NCBI GenBank assembly: GCA_903994795.1 | Contig: CAJEYI010000008.1 | Location: forward strand, 1-41,611 | Direction: 5' to 3' | DNA length: 41,611 nucleotides | From: an uncultured bacterium | GTDB taxonomy: Bacteria; Patescibacteriota; Minisyncoccia; Phycocordibacterales; Phycocordibacteraceae | Shown here: piece after piece, positions 1-8,600 of the stretch | Layout of the letters: each line of letters begins with the position of its first letter | How positions within the stretch are numbered: the first letter of the stretch is position 1 | Notes under the pieces: generated by a model | Databases searched by the model: none | The model's input: only the letters and a program-made list of their open reading frames with translations | Told to the model about the DNA's origin: nothing | Made by a program: the position numbers and the translations under genes

Positions 1-785
1 GTTGGCTTCGCAAGAATAGAATAAGTGTCCGGATTGAGTGGATTTGATTGTGCCTGAATGACAGCAACCCAACTCTTGAAGTCACTGTCTGAAACTGACT
101 TCGCTGCAAACGTCATACCAGAAAATCCAGCCCCACTGATATTTCCCGAAGCACCTTTAAAGGTGCCGAGTCTCGTAGCCATGAGATAAAGCTGTGTCGT
201 CATTCCTGGCATCGCCATAATTTGCCCACCAAGACTTGGAATCCAAAAAGTATTTATTGGTGCATCGGATGTAATATCAAAATGCACTGGCGTGTTTACC
301 GGAAATTCCAGCTCATTAACTGTTGCAATTCCCTGCTCTGGATATATAAACAGCCATTTCCAATCGAGCGCGACGACCTGCACAGTGAGTGCGTGGTTCT
401 TTGAGACAATTGGTTTGTATGGGTCGAGTTCATGTGAGCCCTCGTATGCAATAATTGCCAAGATAAACACAATTACAGCAGGAGCAATCCACCACATGAC
501 TTCATTGGTCCACCAGCTATCGTGATCCCATGTAGGAGAATGCTTTCGATCGGCATTCCTACTAGTTGCTCGGAAATTCCATGCAAACGAAAAGAGCATG
601 ATAAACAAAGGGACGACCACAATCATCGCAAGCAGGACAGTTGCAATGATCACCCCACGTTCATGGAGTGCAATTGGTCCTTGTGGATTCATGACGTCTA
701 TCTGAGCGCCATGCAGAAATGCATACCACACCATACCCGCAATAAGCAGTCCGGCTACGATAGTAAGTATGATATTCCACCTCAT
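1..785 (-). CDS. cyoA: Cytochrome o ubiquinol oxidase subunit II, 5' part
   Basis: Subunit II of a heme-copper quinol oxidase, which takes electrons from quinol in the cytoplasmic membrane and reduces O2. The reading frame covers about 261 codons and leaves the window before its stop. Residues 5-24 and about 38-60 are hydrophobic, a third hydrophobic stretch (WWIAPAVIVFILAIIAY) follows, and then comes the extracytoplasmic cupredoxin domain with ALDWKWLFIYPEQGIA, NTFWIPSLGGQIMAMPGM and GNISGAGFSGMTF. The two cysteines of a CuA site are absent where a cytochrome c oxidase would have them, so this is the quinol type. No lipobox cysteine is seen. The ATG is fixed by an in-frame TAG two codons upstream. 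A TATACT box ends 7 nt before it. The other cyo genes should lie just outside the window. Confidence 0.88.
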   Translation of the reverse strand, partial: MRWNIILTIVAGLLIAGMVWYAFLHGAQIDVMNPQGPIALHERGVIIATVLLAMIVVVPLFIMLFSFAWNFRATSRNADRKHSPTWDHDSWWTNEVMWWIAPAVIVFILAIIAYEGSHELDPYKPIVSKNHALTVQVVALDWKWLFIYPEQGIATVNELEFPVNTPVHFDITSDAPINTFWIPSLGGQIMAMPGMTTQLYLMATRLGTFKGASGNISGAGFSGMTFAAKSVSDSDFKSWVAVIQAQSNPLNPDTYSILAKP

Positions 786-836
786 TTGCTACAGTATATC
801 ACTGCGAGATACTAGGTTTTATGGTAGGGTTGAGTT

Positions 837-1331
837 ATGAACAAGCAAGAAACACAAAAAAATCTCCACGAACTATTTGAGTTCAGTATTCTAATTAAAG
901 GAATCTCAGCATTTGTAGAGACACTTGGCGGCATACTGCTCTTTTTTGTTACACCTGCATCGATAAATAAATTCATTAGTCTTTTCAGTCTTGATGAACT
1001 TAGTGATGATCCTTCAGACGTATTTGCACAGTTTCTCGTGCATTTTGCACACACGCTCTCAATTGGGAGTACTACATTTGCAGCGCTCTACCTCTTGAGT
1101 CACGGCATCGTAAAGTTGATACTGGTGGTATGTCTTTTCCTCAAAAAGACATGGGCATACCCCGCATCTATTGTTGTATTGCTTATATTTATCGCGTACC
1201 AGGTGTATCAATACATTCTCACACCTTCCCTTCTGCTCGTCGCGCTGACGCTATTTGATTTTGTGGTCATAGCGCTCATATATAACGAGTACCGAAACGT
1301 ACTAAAAACCCTTCCACCGAAGACCATTTGA
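837..1331 (+). CDS. DUF2127 family integral membrane protein
   Basis: A 164-aa membrane protein resembling the DUF2127 family, whose function is unknown. Four hydrophobic segments can be seen: about residues 17-38, 68-92, 95-115 and 118-145. The N-terminus (LHELFEFSILIKGISAFVE) and the segment LLSHGIVKLILVVCLFLKKTWAYP are typical of the family. It is divergent from cyoA, with 51 bp between the two starts, and its stop overlaps the region of the next gene's start, so it is probably co-transcribed with the GtrA gene. A TAGGGT hexamer sits exactly 6 nt before the ATG, in line with the leaderless pattern seen elsewhere here. The family assignment is by motif memory; no function is claimed. Confidence 0.75.
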   Translation: MNKQETQKNLHELFEFSILIKGISAFVETLGGILLFFVTPASINKFISLFSLDELSDDPSDVFAQFLVHFAHTLSIGSTTFAALYLLSHGIVKLILVVCLFLKKTWAYPASIVVLLIFIAYQVYQYILTPSLLLVALTLFDFVVIALIYNEYRNVLKTLPPKTI

Positions 1332-1333
1332 GT

Positions 1334-1732
1334 ATGAAAAACGGAGCGACACGATTCTTGAAATACGGCGCGGTCGGAGTCTCCACATTTCTATTCGACC
1401 TTGCCCTGCTTTATGTGGCTGTGAGTATTTTAAAATTTCCTATATACATTGCGACGCCGGCAACATTTTTGATCGCAGTGAGTTGCAACTATGCAGTTAG
1501 TAGAAAGCTGGTCTTTAAGGGTACCACTCGTGGCTGGACTAATGGATATGTATATTTCGCAATTGTCGCAATCGGAGGTGCATTTGTAACAACTGCACTA
1601 GTTGAAGTCCTCGTGACATATCTCGGCCTCTTCTATATCGTCGCACGAGTCGCCGTTGCTGGTATCGTTGGTGTTTTGAACTACCTTTTCAATCTATACT
1701 TGAACTTCAAGGTTGTTGGACAGCACGCCTAA
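1334..1732 (+). CDS. GtrA family membrane protein
   Basis: A 132-aa protein with four hydrophobic helices, matching the GtrA family. These proteins are proposed to move polyprenyl-phosphate-linked sugars across the cytoplasmic membrane for surface glycosylation. The family signature is clear: RFLKYGAVGVSTFLFDLALL at the start, CNYAVSRKLVFKG in the middle and GVLNYLFNLYLNFK at the end. The ATG at 1334 gives the usual MK...RFLKYG start. A TTG at 1328, overlapping the stop of the DUF2127 gene, is the alternative. It is likely the second gene of a two-gene operon. Its substrate cannot be told from sequence, although a glycan cluster lies 20 kb away. Confidence 0.88.
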   Translation: MKNGATRFLKYGAVGVSTFLFDLALLYVAVSILKFPIYIATPATFLIAVSCNYAVSRKLVFKGTTRGWTNGYVYFAIVAIGGAFVTTALVEVLVTYLGLFYIVARVAVAGIVGVLNYLFNLYLNFKVVGQHA

Positions 1733-1733
1733 A

Positions 1734-1786
1734 TTCAGAAAAAGTTTAGAACTACTTTAAGATTCCTTCAGGTGCTTTTTGATACC
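1734..1786 (+). promoter_or_regulatory. Phased 11-bp repeat promoter, site A
   Basis: Four pentamers recur at an exact 11-bp period: TTCAG (1734), TTTAG (1745), TTTAA (1756) and TTCAG (1767). A weak -10-like GATACC follows at 1781-1786. The predicted start of transcription is near 1793, giving a leader of about 26 nt with a Shine-Dalgarno AAAGGT (1808-1813) for the NDK-like gene. Sites B (39107) and C (41103) have the same layout. One-helical-turn direct repeats are typical of OmpR/PhoB-family response-regulator sites; that identity is inference. Confidence 0.6.
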
Positions 1787-1818
1787 GTACATATGGACGC
1801 ACAACAGAAAGGTCGACC

Positions 1819-2247
1819 ATGTACATCTGTGGAATTATCAAACCCCACGCACTAGACCAGGCAGACGAGATTCAACGAACACTCACGGAGGCGGGTGTTC
1901 GGATTGTTCAGATAAAGAGGACGTGCTTCAGTGTACCAATGATAGAAGTGCTATACGATCACATGTCACCGAATGCACGGACCAGTATCGCTCAGGATCT
2001 GGTAGGAAAAATAGGACTCGCTCTGCTACTTGAAGTCGAGAGTGTTGAAAAACTTCTCAAAATAGTCGGTACTTCGAGCGATCCACGTGCATGTGATCCA
2101 GAAAGCATTCGTGCACGCTTTGGCGTGCACGAAGAGCCGACCTTGGTCGGAAGTGAATTCTGGTACAGAAATGCATTTCATCGACCAATCAATACACGGG
2201 AAGCCATACGCGATCTGATGTACTTCTTTTTCGAGATGGAAAGATAA
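1819..2247 (+). CDS. Divergent nucleoside diphosphate kinase-like protein
   Basis: A 142-aa protein of the nucleoside diphosphate kinase family, which exchanges gamma-phosphates between NTPs and NDPs through a phosphohistidine. The length is normal. The phosphate-contact lysine is present in IIKPHA (K8), and so are the family's SDPRACDPESIRARFG segment (R98) and the active-site context RNAFH (N118, H121). Directly after the catalytic His, however, the near-invariant GSDS is replaced by RPINT, and the usual KPD is KPH. Activity may therefore be altered. The ATG at 1819 has a good Shine-Dalgarno AAAGGT 5 nt upstream, unusual in this window, and lies downstream of phased-repeat site A. A terminator follows directly. 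It stands alone as a monocistron. The family call is fairly safe; calling it a working NDK is not. Confidence 0.75.
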   Translation: MYICGIIKPHALDQADEIQRTLTEAGVRIVQIKRTCFSVPMIEVLYDHMSPNARTSIAQDLVGKIGLALLLEVESVEKLLKIVGTSSDPRACDPESIRARFGVHEEPTLVGSEFWYRNAFHRPINTREAIRDLMYFFFEMER

Positions 2248-2262
2248 ACATCAATGCACCTC

Positions 2263-2294
2263 AACACGGGATTCGGCTTGCCGAATCCCGTGTT
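2263..2294. terminator. Bidirectional hairpin terminator
   Basis: A perfect 15-bp inverted repeat, AACACGGGATTCGGC against its complement, with a TT centre. It lies 16 nt after the NDK-like stop. The outer AACA/TGTT sequences give only short T runs. It also faces the stop of the small reverse-strand remnant at 2294, so it could serve both strands. Confidence 0.8.
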
Positions 2295-2383
2295 TACTTC
2301 TGTAAAAATTGAAGTGTTTTCTCCCAGACATCATTCGCACACTTCTCATCATATGCGCGAACATTCGTATAGTTAAACTCCTT
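2294..2383 (-). pseudogene. 3' remnant of a dienelactone-hydrolase-like gene
   Basis: An open stretch of 29 codons ends at TAA (2294-2296). It reads KEFNYTNVRAYDEKCANDVW followed by EKTLQFLQK. This resembles the extreme C-terminus of dienelactone hydrolase family proteins, where a phenylalanine/asparagine-rich turn, a tyrosine, an alanine helix and a W..TL.F ending recur. An in-frame TAA lies immediately upstream, and no catalytic Cys/Ser-Asp-His segment is present. It therefore looks like the tail of a deleted gene. It could instead be a chance ORF or a very small peptide; the similarity is short. Confidence 0.4.
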
Positions 2384-2417
2384 TTATCGAAATATTTTTA
2401 TTCATGGTACTAGTATA

Positions 2418-2762
2418 TCAATTTTCTTGAGCAAGTATTTCAGCTCGGATTTTCGTTACCCATTCCCTACCAACATCTCCTCCCCATAGCAACCACGCAA
2501 TATATCCGTTCGATGGACGTATAGAGTTGTAGAAATTCTTTCCTTTCTTGTCGACTTCATGGCGTGCAAAGTATGCATACATGTGGCGAATCTCGTGTGG
2601 CGTGAGCTTATCCCGGCGCGCGAGTACGCGCGCTCGATCAAGTCCAACGGCCGTACCTCCTCGTCGAAACTGCGCACGGAGCTCAAGTCCGCGCATTGCT
2701 TCTTTCGCAACTGCTACTGGCGGTATACAGAATTTTATAGTGTGCACTTTTTGTGGATTCAT
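2418..2762 (-). CDS. Small phage-type protein with a C-terminal WGGD motif
   Basis: A 114-aa basic, soluble protein. Residues about 14-105 match a small conserved module that I recall from phage structural or maturation proteins and their bacterial relatives: a leading alanine-rich helix (VAKEAMRGLELRAQF), RRGGTAVGLDRARVLARR, then LTPHEIRHMYAYFARHEVDK and finally GYIAWLLWGGDVGREW. The exact function of the module is unknown to me. There is no signal peptide. It sits between a pseudogene remnant and the gene for a giant secreted protein on the same strand, with 24 bp to the latter's stop codon. No other phage gene is nearby, so it is probably a stray or a domesticated module. Confidence is good that it is a real gene, lower for origin. 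Confidence 0.65.
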   Translation of the reverse strand: MNPQKVHTIKFCIPPVAVAKEAMRGLELRAQFRRGGTAVGLDRARVLARRDKLTPHEIRHMYAYFARHEVDKKGKNFYNSIRPSNGYIAWLLWGGDVGREWVTKIRAEILAQEN

Positions 2763-2786
2763 TTATATCCCAGCATACCCCCAATC

Positions 2787-5498
2787 CTAATGAGATGCTA
2801 TGTACGTACGAGTAATGGAACCGAAATACCCAGATGCAGGCTTAATTCCAGATTGCTTTTGGTATTCAATAAGAGCAGCCTTTGTCATCAATCCAAAGAC
2901 CTTAGTAACTCCGTGGGCCGACAAGGCTTTGCCGGCCAAACCAGCACCTTGTGCAATGAGGAACTTCTGTAAGTTTGCAACATCTGTGCCGGTACTCCCG
3001 ATCGTCAAGTTGCGTGTAAATTGATATTTCACTTTTATTGTTTGTGCTACAGGCGACACTGCTGAAGATGTGGTTACTGACGTGAGTGGATTAAGTATTA
3101 ACAAGATCTGTGCCGGAAGAGAGAGACCAGATTGCTGATAACCGATAAATACTTGTTTGTATGTAGTTACAACTGCAACAAGTTTTGGAATTTGATTTGT
3201 TTGTATGAAGTACAAAGCTTGAGATAACGGTGTAGATCCTGATCCCGTACTTCCTCCGCCACTCACACCACCTACCACACATGCAGACGTGGTAAATGAT
3301 CCGTCTGATCCATATGCAAATCCATCAGAGTTTTCTGCGTATGCTGAGTAATGATAGGTCGTATTACACACAAGGCTGGACAATACATTAGCAAAACCTC
3401 CTGTTGAAAAACCACCACTAACTGAGGTTGTCGTACTTGTGTATGCAGCAGTAAGCCCATACACAAAACCCTCTTGAGTCACAGCACTACCTCCTACTGC
3501 TGTTAAATTAGCATGGAGTTGTGCGCTTGTAAGTGACACATCTGACGCCGGTTGAGTAGCAACAGTTGGTGGCGTCGGAGATGATGCAGTGAAATTAGTG
3601 TAAATAGCGGAATCTCCAAAGGCCACAGCGGCTAATTTTGTTCCATCTGCGGATGATGTAACACCGAGCCATGGCTTCGATCCAGCACTTACTTGGTCAG
3701 TCCATGTAGTCCCGCCGTTATCTGATGTAAATATATCTGCAGAAGAAGAGACTGCAGCTACATGCAAACCATCGTCTGAGGACGAAACTGATGTCCAAAT
3801 TTGCGTGCCCGGAACAAGTTGATCTGCCCAATGCAACCCAGCGTCTGTAGACATATAAATGTAACCACCCGGTGCACCATTATTGCTATCTGCAGCTATC
3901 AGATATGACCCGTCAGCAGAAGAGGCAATTGCGCTCCAATAACGTGGCCCGGCACTTGGTTGATCATTCCACGTTGCACCACTATTAGTTGAAGTATAAA
4001 TATCACCCATGTTGTCATCAGTAACTGCAAGGTACGTGCCATCTGCAGACGAGGCGAGACCCAGCCAACTATACGTGCCTGGGAAAGTCCGATCTGTCCA
4101 ATTAAATCCACTATTTGTAGAAGTATAGATACCACCATTACTTGCAACCGCAACAAGATGCGTGCCATCTGACGATGATTTAATGTTTGACCATGGTTGT
4201 GTACCTGGATCTGTTTGCTTTACCCATGTGACACCACTATCTGCTGAAGTATAAATATATCCTGGACTAGCCTCCACTGCGGCAAGGTGCGAACCATCTG
4301 CAGACGACGTAATGTCTTGCCAAGGATGCGAACCAGAACCTAACTGCTCTGTCCATGTGGCACCACTATCTGCTGAAGTATAAATGTCGCCCGTAATTGT
4401 AATTGCAGCTAAATGTGATGCATCAGAAGACGCTACGATTTTACGCCAATACAAAGGCCCAGGCACACCACGATTTTGCCAAGTTGCTCCTCCGTCAGTT
4501 GATGTAAATACGTCAGAGTTATATGCAACTGCGACGAGACTACTATGTGAAGCAGCTGAAGAAACAGATTTCCAGTCTCGGGCGCCAGCTGTTGTTTGAT
4601 CAGTCCATGCACCTCCTCCATTTGAGGACGTATATATGTCTCCACTGTTTCCACTACCATTTGTGACTCCTTCTACTGCTGTCAGGTACATGCCATCCGC
4701 AGAAGACGTGATGCTTGTCCAGCTGTGTGCTCCTGGATCTACTTGGTCGTGCCACGTTGTGCCGCCGTCAGACGAAGTGAATACATCGCCATTATTCATA
4801 ACAGTAGCAATATGCGAACCATCGGAAGATGCTGCAATTGCTCTCCAATCGTGAGCCCCTGGATCTATTTGATGATCATTCCACGTTGTGCCACCATCAG
4901 GAGACGTGAATATATCTCCGTAGTATTGAATCGAAGCAGCAATATGCGTGCCATCTGCTGAGACTGTAATGCCAGACCACGTGGCAGATCCAGCACCAGC
5001 TTCATCGTGCCACGTTGTGCCGCCGTCAGGAGATGTAAATATATCTCCTCCTCCAACAGTCGCTGCTATAAATGATCCATCTGCCGAGGAAGCAATAGCT
5101 GTCCAACTTGCAGAGCCCGCTATAGATCGATCTTCCCATGTTGCACCGCCGTCAGATGAAGTGAATATATCTCCACCATTTACGGCTGCGGCAATGTGCG
5201 AACCGTCAGATGACTCGGCAATACTGCTCCAGGCATTTGAACCTGCTCCTGTACGAGCTGTCCAGGTAACGCCTCCGTCATTAGACGTATAAATGTATGC
5301 ATTTGCATTAGTAAGATCAACCGCTGAAATTGCTGCCATGTGCAAACCATCTGCAGCAGATGAAACCCCTACCCAATTAGCTTGTCCAAGAACTGTGTGG
5401 GCTGTCCATGAATACGTTTGTGCGTATGTAACCGAAGGCATATGTAAGAAAGCCCCTACCAGCACAAACAAAAACGCAGCTCGGCGTATGTATTTCAT
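2787..5498 (-). CDS. Secreted double beta-propeller protein with peptidoglycan-binding C-terminus
   Basis: A 903-aa surface protein. Residues 1-27 form a signal peptide with an AQ end (VTYAQ). Residues about 28-635 hold about 14 repeats of roughly 42 aa. The unit reads W..I.SS.DG..LAAV....IYTS.DGG.TW, i.e. Asp-box-like (S.D.G.TW) propeller blades. Fourteen blades would form two seven-bladed propellers. Residues about 640-735 form one immunoglobulin/FN3-like module (TYHYSAYAENSDGFAYG). A Gly/Ser linker and a hydrophobic, helix-like stretch come next. Residues about 825-903 form a PG_binding_1-like domain (GSTGTDVANLQKFL, ALIEYQKQSGI, GYFGSITR). It is probably exported by Sec and held on the cell wall, as an adhesin or sensor of surfaces. 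A TATATT box lies 15 nt before the ATG; no Shine-Dalgarno is seen. Confidence 0.82.
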   Translation of the reverse strand: MKYIRRAAFLFVLVGAFLHMPSVTYAQTYSWTAHTVLGQANWVGVSSAADGLHMAAISAVDLTNANAYIYTSNDGGVTWTARTGAGSNAWSSIAESSDGSHIAAAVNGGDIFTSSDGGATWEDRSIAGSASWTAIASSADGSFIAATVGGGDIFTSPDGGTTWHDEAGAGSATWSGITVSADGTHIAASIQYYGDIFTSPDGGTTWNDHQIDPGAHDWRAIAASSDGSHIATVMNNGDVFTSSDGGTTWHDQVDPGAHSWTSITSSADGMYLTAVEGVTNGSGNSGDIYTSSNGGGAWTDQTTAGARDWKSVSSAASHSSLVAVAYNSDVFTSTDGGATWQNRGVPGPLYWRKIVASSDASHLAAITITGDIYTSADSGATWTEQLGSGSHPWQDITSSADGSHLAAVEASPGYIYTSADSGVTWVKQTDPGTQPWSNIKSSSDGTHLVAVASNGGIYTSTNSGFNWTDRTFPGTYSWLGLASSADGTYLAVTDDNMGDIYTSTNSGATWNDQPSAGPRYWSAIASSADGSYLIAADSNNGAPGGYIYMSTDAGLHWADQLVPGTQIWTSVSSSDDGLHVAAVSSSADIFTSDNGGTTWTDQVSAGSKPWLGVTSSADGTKLAAVAFGDSAIYTNFTASSPTPPTVATQPASDVSLTSAQLHANLTAVGGSAVTQEGFVYGLTAAYTSTTTSVSGGFSTGGFANVLSSLVCNTTYHYSAYAENSDGFAYGSDGSFTTSACVVGGVSGGGSTGSGSTPLSQALYFIQTNQIPKLVAVVTTYKQVFIGYQQSGLSLPAQILLILNPLTSVTTSSAVSPVAQTIKVKYQFTRNLTIGSTGTDVANLQKFLIAQGAGLAGKALSAHGVTKVFGLMTKAALIEYQKQSGIKPASGYFGSITRTYIASH

Positions 5499-5634
5499 GG
5501 ATTTAATGCTAGTAATATACCCCTATTAAAGCACGAAAATCTTAATAAATTTTTAATGTATACGGACTTTGGTATAAAACATTTATTACGGGAACATAGC
5601 GGATGCTGGTAAATCAAAAAGTATGACTTTAAAC

Positions 5635-8600
5635 CTACCACCAAAGCCCATCCAATCCCGCAGCTTTCATCTGTGCACGTGTGAGCGATCCAAAGTATCC
5701 TGTTGCAGGCGTAATACCATAAGCTTTTTGATACTCTATAAGCGCAGCGCGGGTGGCGAGTGAGAAATAGCCAGTCGCACCGAGTTTCGCAAGCTTCTTA
5801 CTTGCAGGCCCGGCATCTTGTGCAATGAGTAGCGTCTGCAGAGCAGCGACATTTGTGCCTTTCATCCGTACAGTGAGATTTAGAGGAGCTGCGAGTCGAG
5901 GATCGGTGCTTTGGCCAAGTACTGCAGCAAGTTTTGCCTTAAGGGTTGCTACCTGCTCCAGGAGCTGACTACGAGAAACACTTGGCGACGAGCTTGCACT
6001 ACGATTATTTTGTATAGTTCCACCACCACTCCCGCTACTGCCTCCCCCGGTACTACGCACCACAGGAACATCTTCAGGTGCATGCGGAGCAGCTCCAAAT
6101 GTTATCGTAACAGGATCACTCCACGCACCATTTCCATACGATGTAACTGCGCGAATGCGAAGATCGTATGAAGAGCCATATGAAAGATAGTAGCTGTTTA
6201 TGATGACATCTGAAGTTGCACTTGAGTCTGTAGTACTGGCAAAAGCACCTTCATCACCAGGATTTAAAGTATCGCCATGAGGCTGGAGATAATACTGATA
6301 TGACTGTATTGAAAATCCTCCAGTATCTGACGGAGCTGTCCAACTAAATGGAATTGAGAGTCCGTCTGTAGTTGCTGCAGTAGCTGTCACAATAGTTGGC
6401 GCAGTTGCAAAACCAACACTTCCTAGTGCCTGGAGTTGTGGATACATTCCGTCGGCAATGCTCCACACTGTACTGAAATCAAAATCTCCAAGTGGTCCGA
6501 TACTTGGATCTGAAGTATTTATATATCGTGAGTTATCTGTTCCATCTATATTCACTGGCGTACAGCCTTCAGGATCTCCAAGCGCAGCTACACAATTACC
6601 ATTACCAGTTGCCGTTACGTCATAGTACACAGAATTAAATTGAGGATTTGTAAGATCCAAATATCCATATATCCCACCAACTGGAGCGTTCGCACTATAA
6701 AGTGTTGCCACAGAGAAGCTCGAGCTAATAATGGTCGATGCGGCTGATGGACCACCATTTTCAGTAGACGCACTCACAAAGCCACCTGCAACTACGTATC
6801 CAAATAGCTGACCAGCTGAATACGTGCGCGTAATGCTGACGCCATCAGTATCACCATTTATATATCCTATGAGTCCACCCGTAGCAAAACCTTCCATGTT
6901 TGCATTTGAAAAACTATCTGAAATCTGTGCCCCGCCATCAACCTCTCCAATAAGTCCTCCCACTACTGTCTCTCCATTAGAACTCGCTGTACCAGTAAAT
7001 GAGCTCTTCTGAATAATTAAATCTTGTACATATCCGAAAAGACCACCCAGAGCATCGAGCTGATTTTGATTTGAGTCGTTAGAATAGACGCTTGCACTCG
7101 ATGAAACACCAACTACCTGAGTATTACCCGCAACACCAGCAATTGATCCGACCGCAAAGTCTCCCGTAATAGAACCTCCATCGAGATGAAGACTATAAAC
7201 CTGACCATCTAAGTAATTAAAGAGGCCGGCAACAGGTTCTGTCGGACGATTGATGGTAAGACTCTGAATACCATGTCCGTGACCATTAAGCACACCACTA
7301 AATTGAACAGGATTGAAACCTCGACCGTCATTCCAGTTCTGGGTATCCGAACAGTCGATGTTATTTTGCAAATCGTATGTAGCCTGTGGTGCAGTGTCCA
7401 TTTGCTGGAGCTGGAGACAACTTGTAACTTGGTATGGATTCTCAGTCGTGCCCGCACCAAATCCTTCAAATGTACTTTGTGACGAATATGTAAAATCAAC
7501 GGACTCCGCGAGTTCCTGATTTGAGCCATCGATACCTTTTATATAAAGCGTATGTGCTCCGCTGGACTCAGGTGCAGGTATGGTTGAAGTACAGCTATCG
7601 AGCTGTGTATAGCTCGCACCATCATATGCATATTCGCAGGTGACAAATGCATTACTAAAAGATACAGATGGATGCCAACCACTCTCGGTAATTGTTGTTT
7701 TTGCAGCAGGACTCGCGATTGTAACTGTCTCACAATCATTTGTGGTGAATGATCGGTCTGCGCCATAGGTAGTACTTACGCCATCAACAATAAATGCTCG
7801 ATAGTGGTACGTCGTGCCACACGTCATCTCATCCGCTTCAACAACATACTGACCAGCTGAGTATGGGCTTACCGTTGATTGCGCTATTGAACCATAGTTT
7901 GTGTCAGTGCCGTACTGAACACCAATTGTTGTAATCGAACTTGCTGAAACACTATTAATCGTGAGTCCGAGCTGTACAATCTCTGACGTCAATCCAGTAC
8001 TAATGTCTGTTGTCGTACCAGTCGTAACACTTGGAGGCAGCACGAAGCCAGCTGAGAATGTTGGGTAGTCACCATCATTTACCTGCCAACCATACACAGA
8101 ATAATCCCACGAACTCATTGGGGGATGCTCCTGATAAAAGAAATACTGATCTGTGCCTAAGGAAAATTCTTCAGTACAACCGTCTGCACTCGCATTTCCG
8201 GCGCAGTACGATTGACCAGTGTTTCCTGCGCTAAAATATCCATTCACTATTGTTCCTGCGCTAACGGTGTTCCCCACAAGCCCACCAACACTACCTCCAG
8301 CATTTTCTGTAACCAACCCAGCTGCAAATACATTAATAAATGATCCTGGCCCACTAATTGCGTGCCCGATCAAGCCACCAGTATTATCTCCGCCTGTTAC
8401 GCTTCCACTTGCGTACGCATCCGTGACAGTTATGGAATTTGCATCACCAATAAGTCCACCCACGAAAGAAGCAGCTGATACAGCTCCTTGTGTATACGCT
8501 TCATAAAGTATGGTACCTGAGGTATACCCAATCAATCCTCCAACCACAACTCCACTTCCGCTCACAGTCGCACTTGAGCTCACGTGGTGTATCGTAGATG

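Noticed and set aside
3600-5450. Repeated nucleotide pattern that could be taken for a CRISPR or satellite array
   Set aside because: The period of roughly 126-140 bp is in frame, diverged at synonymous sites and explained by the propeller blades. There are no spacers or cas genes.
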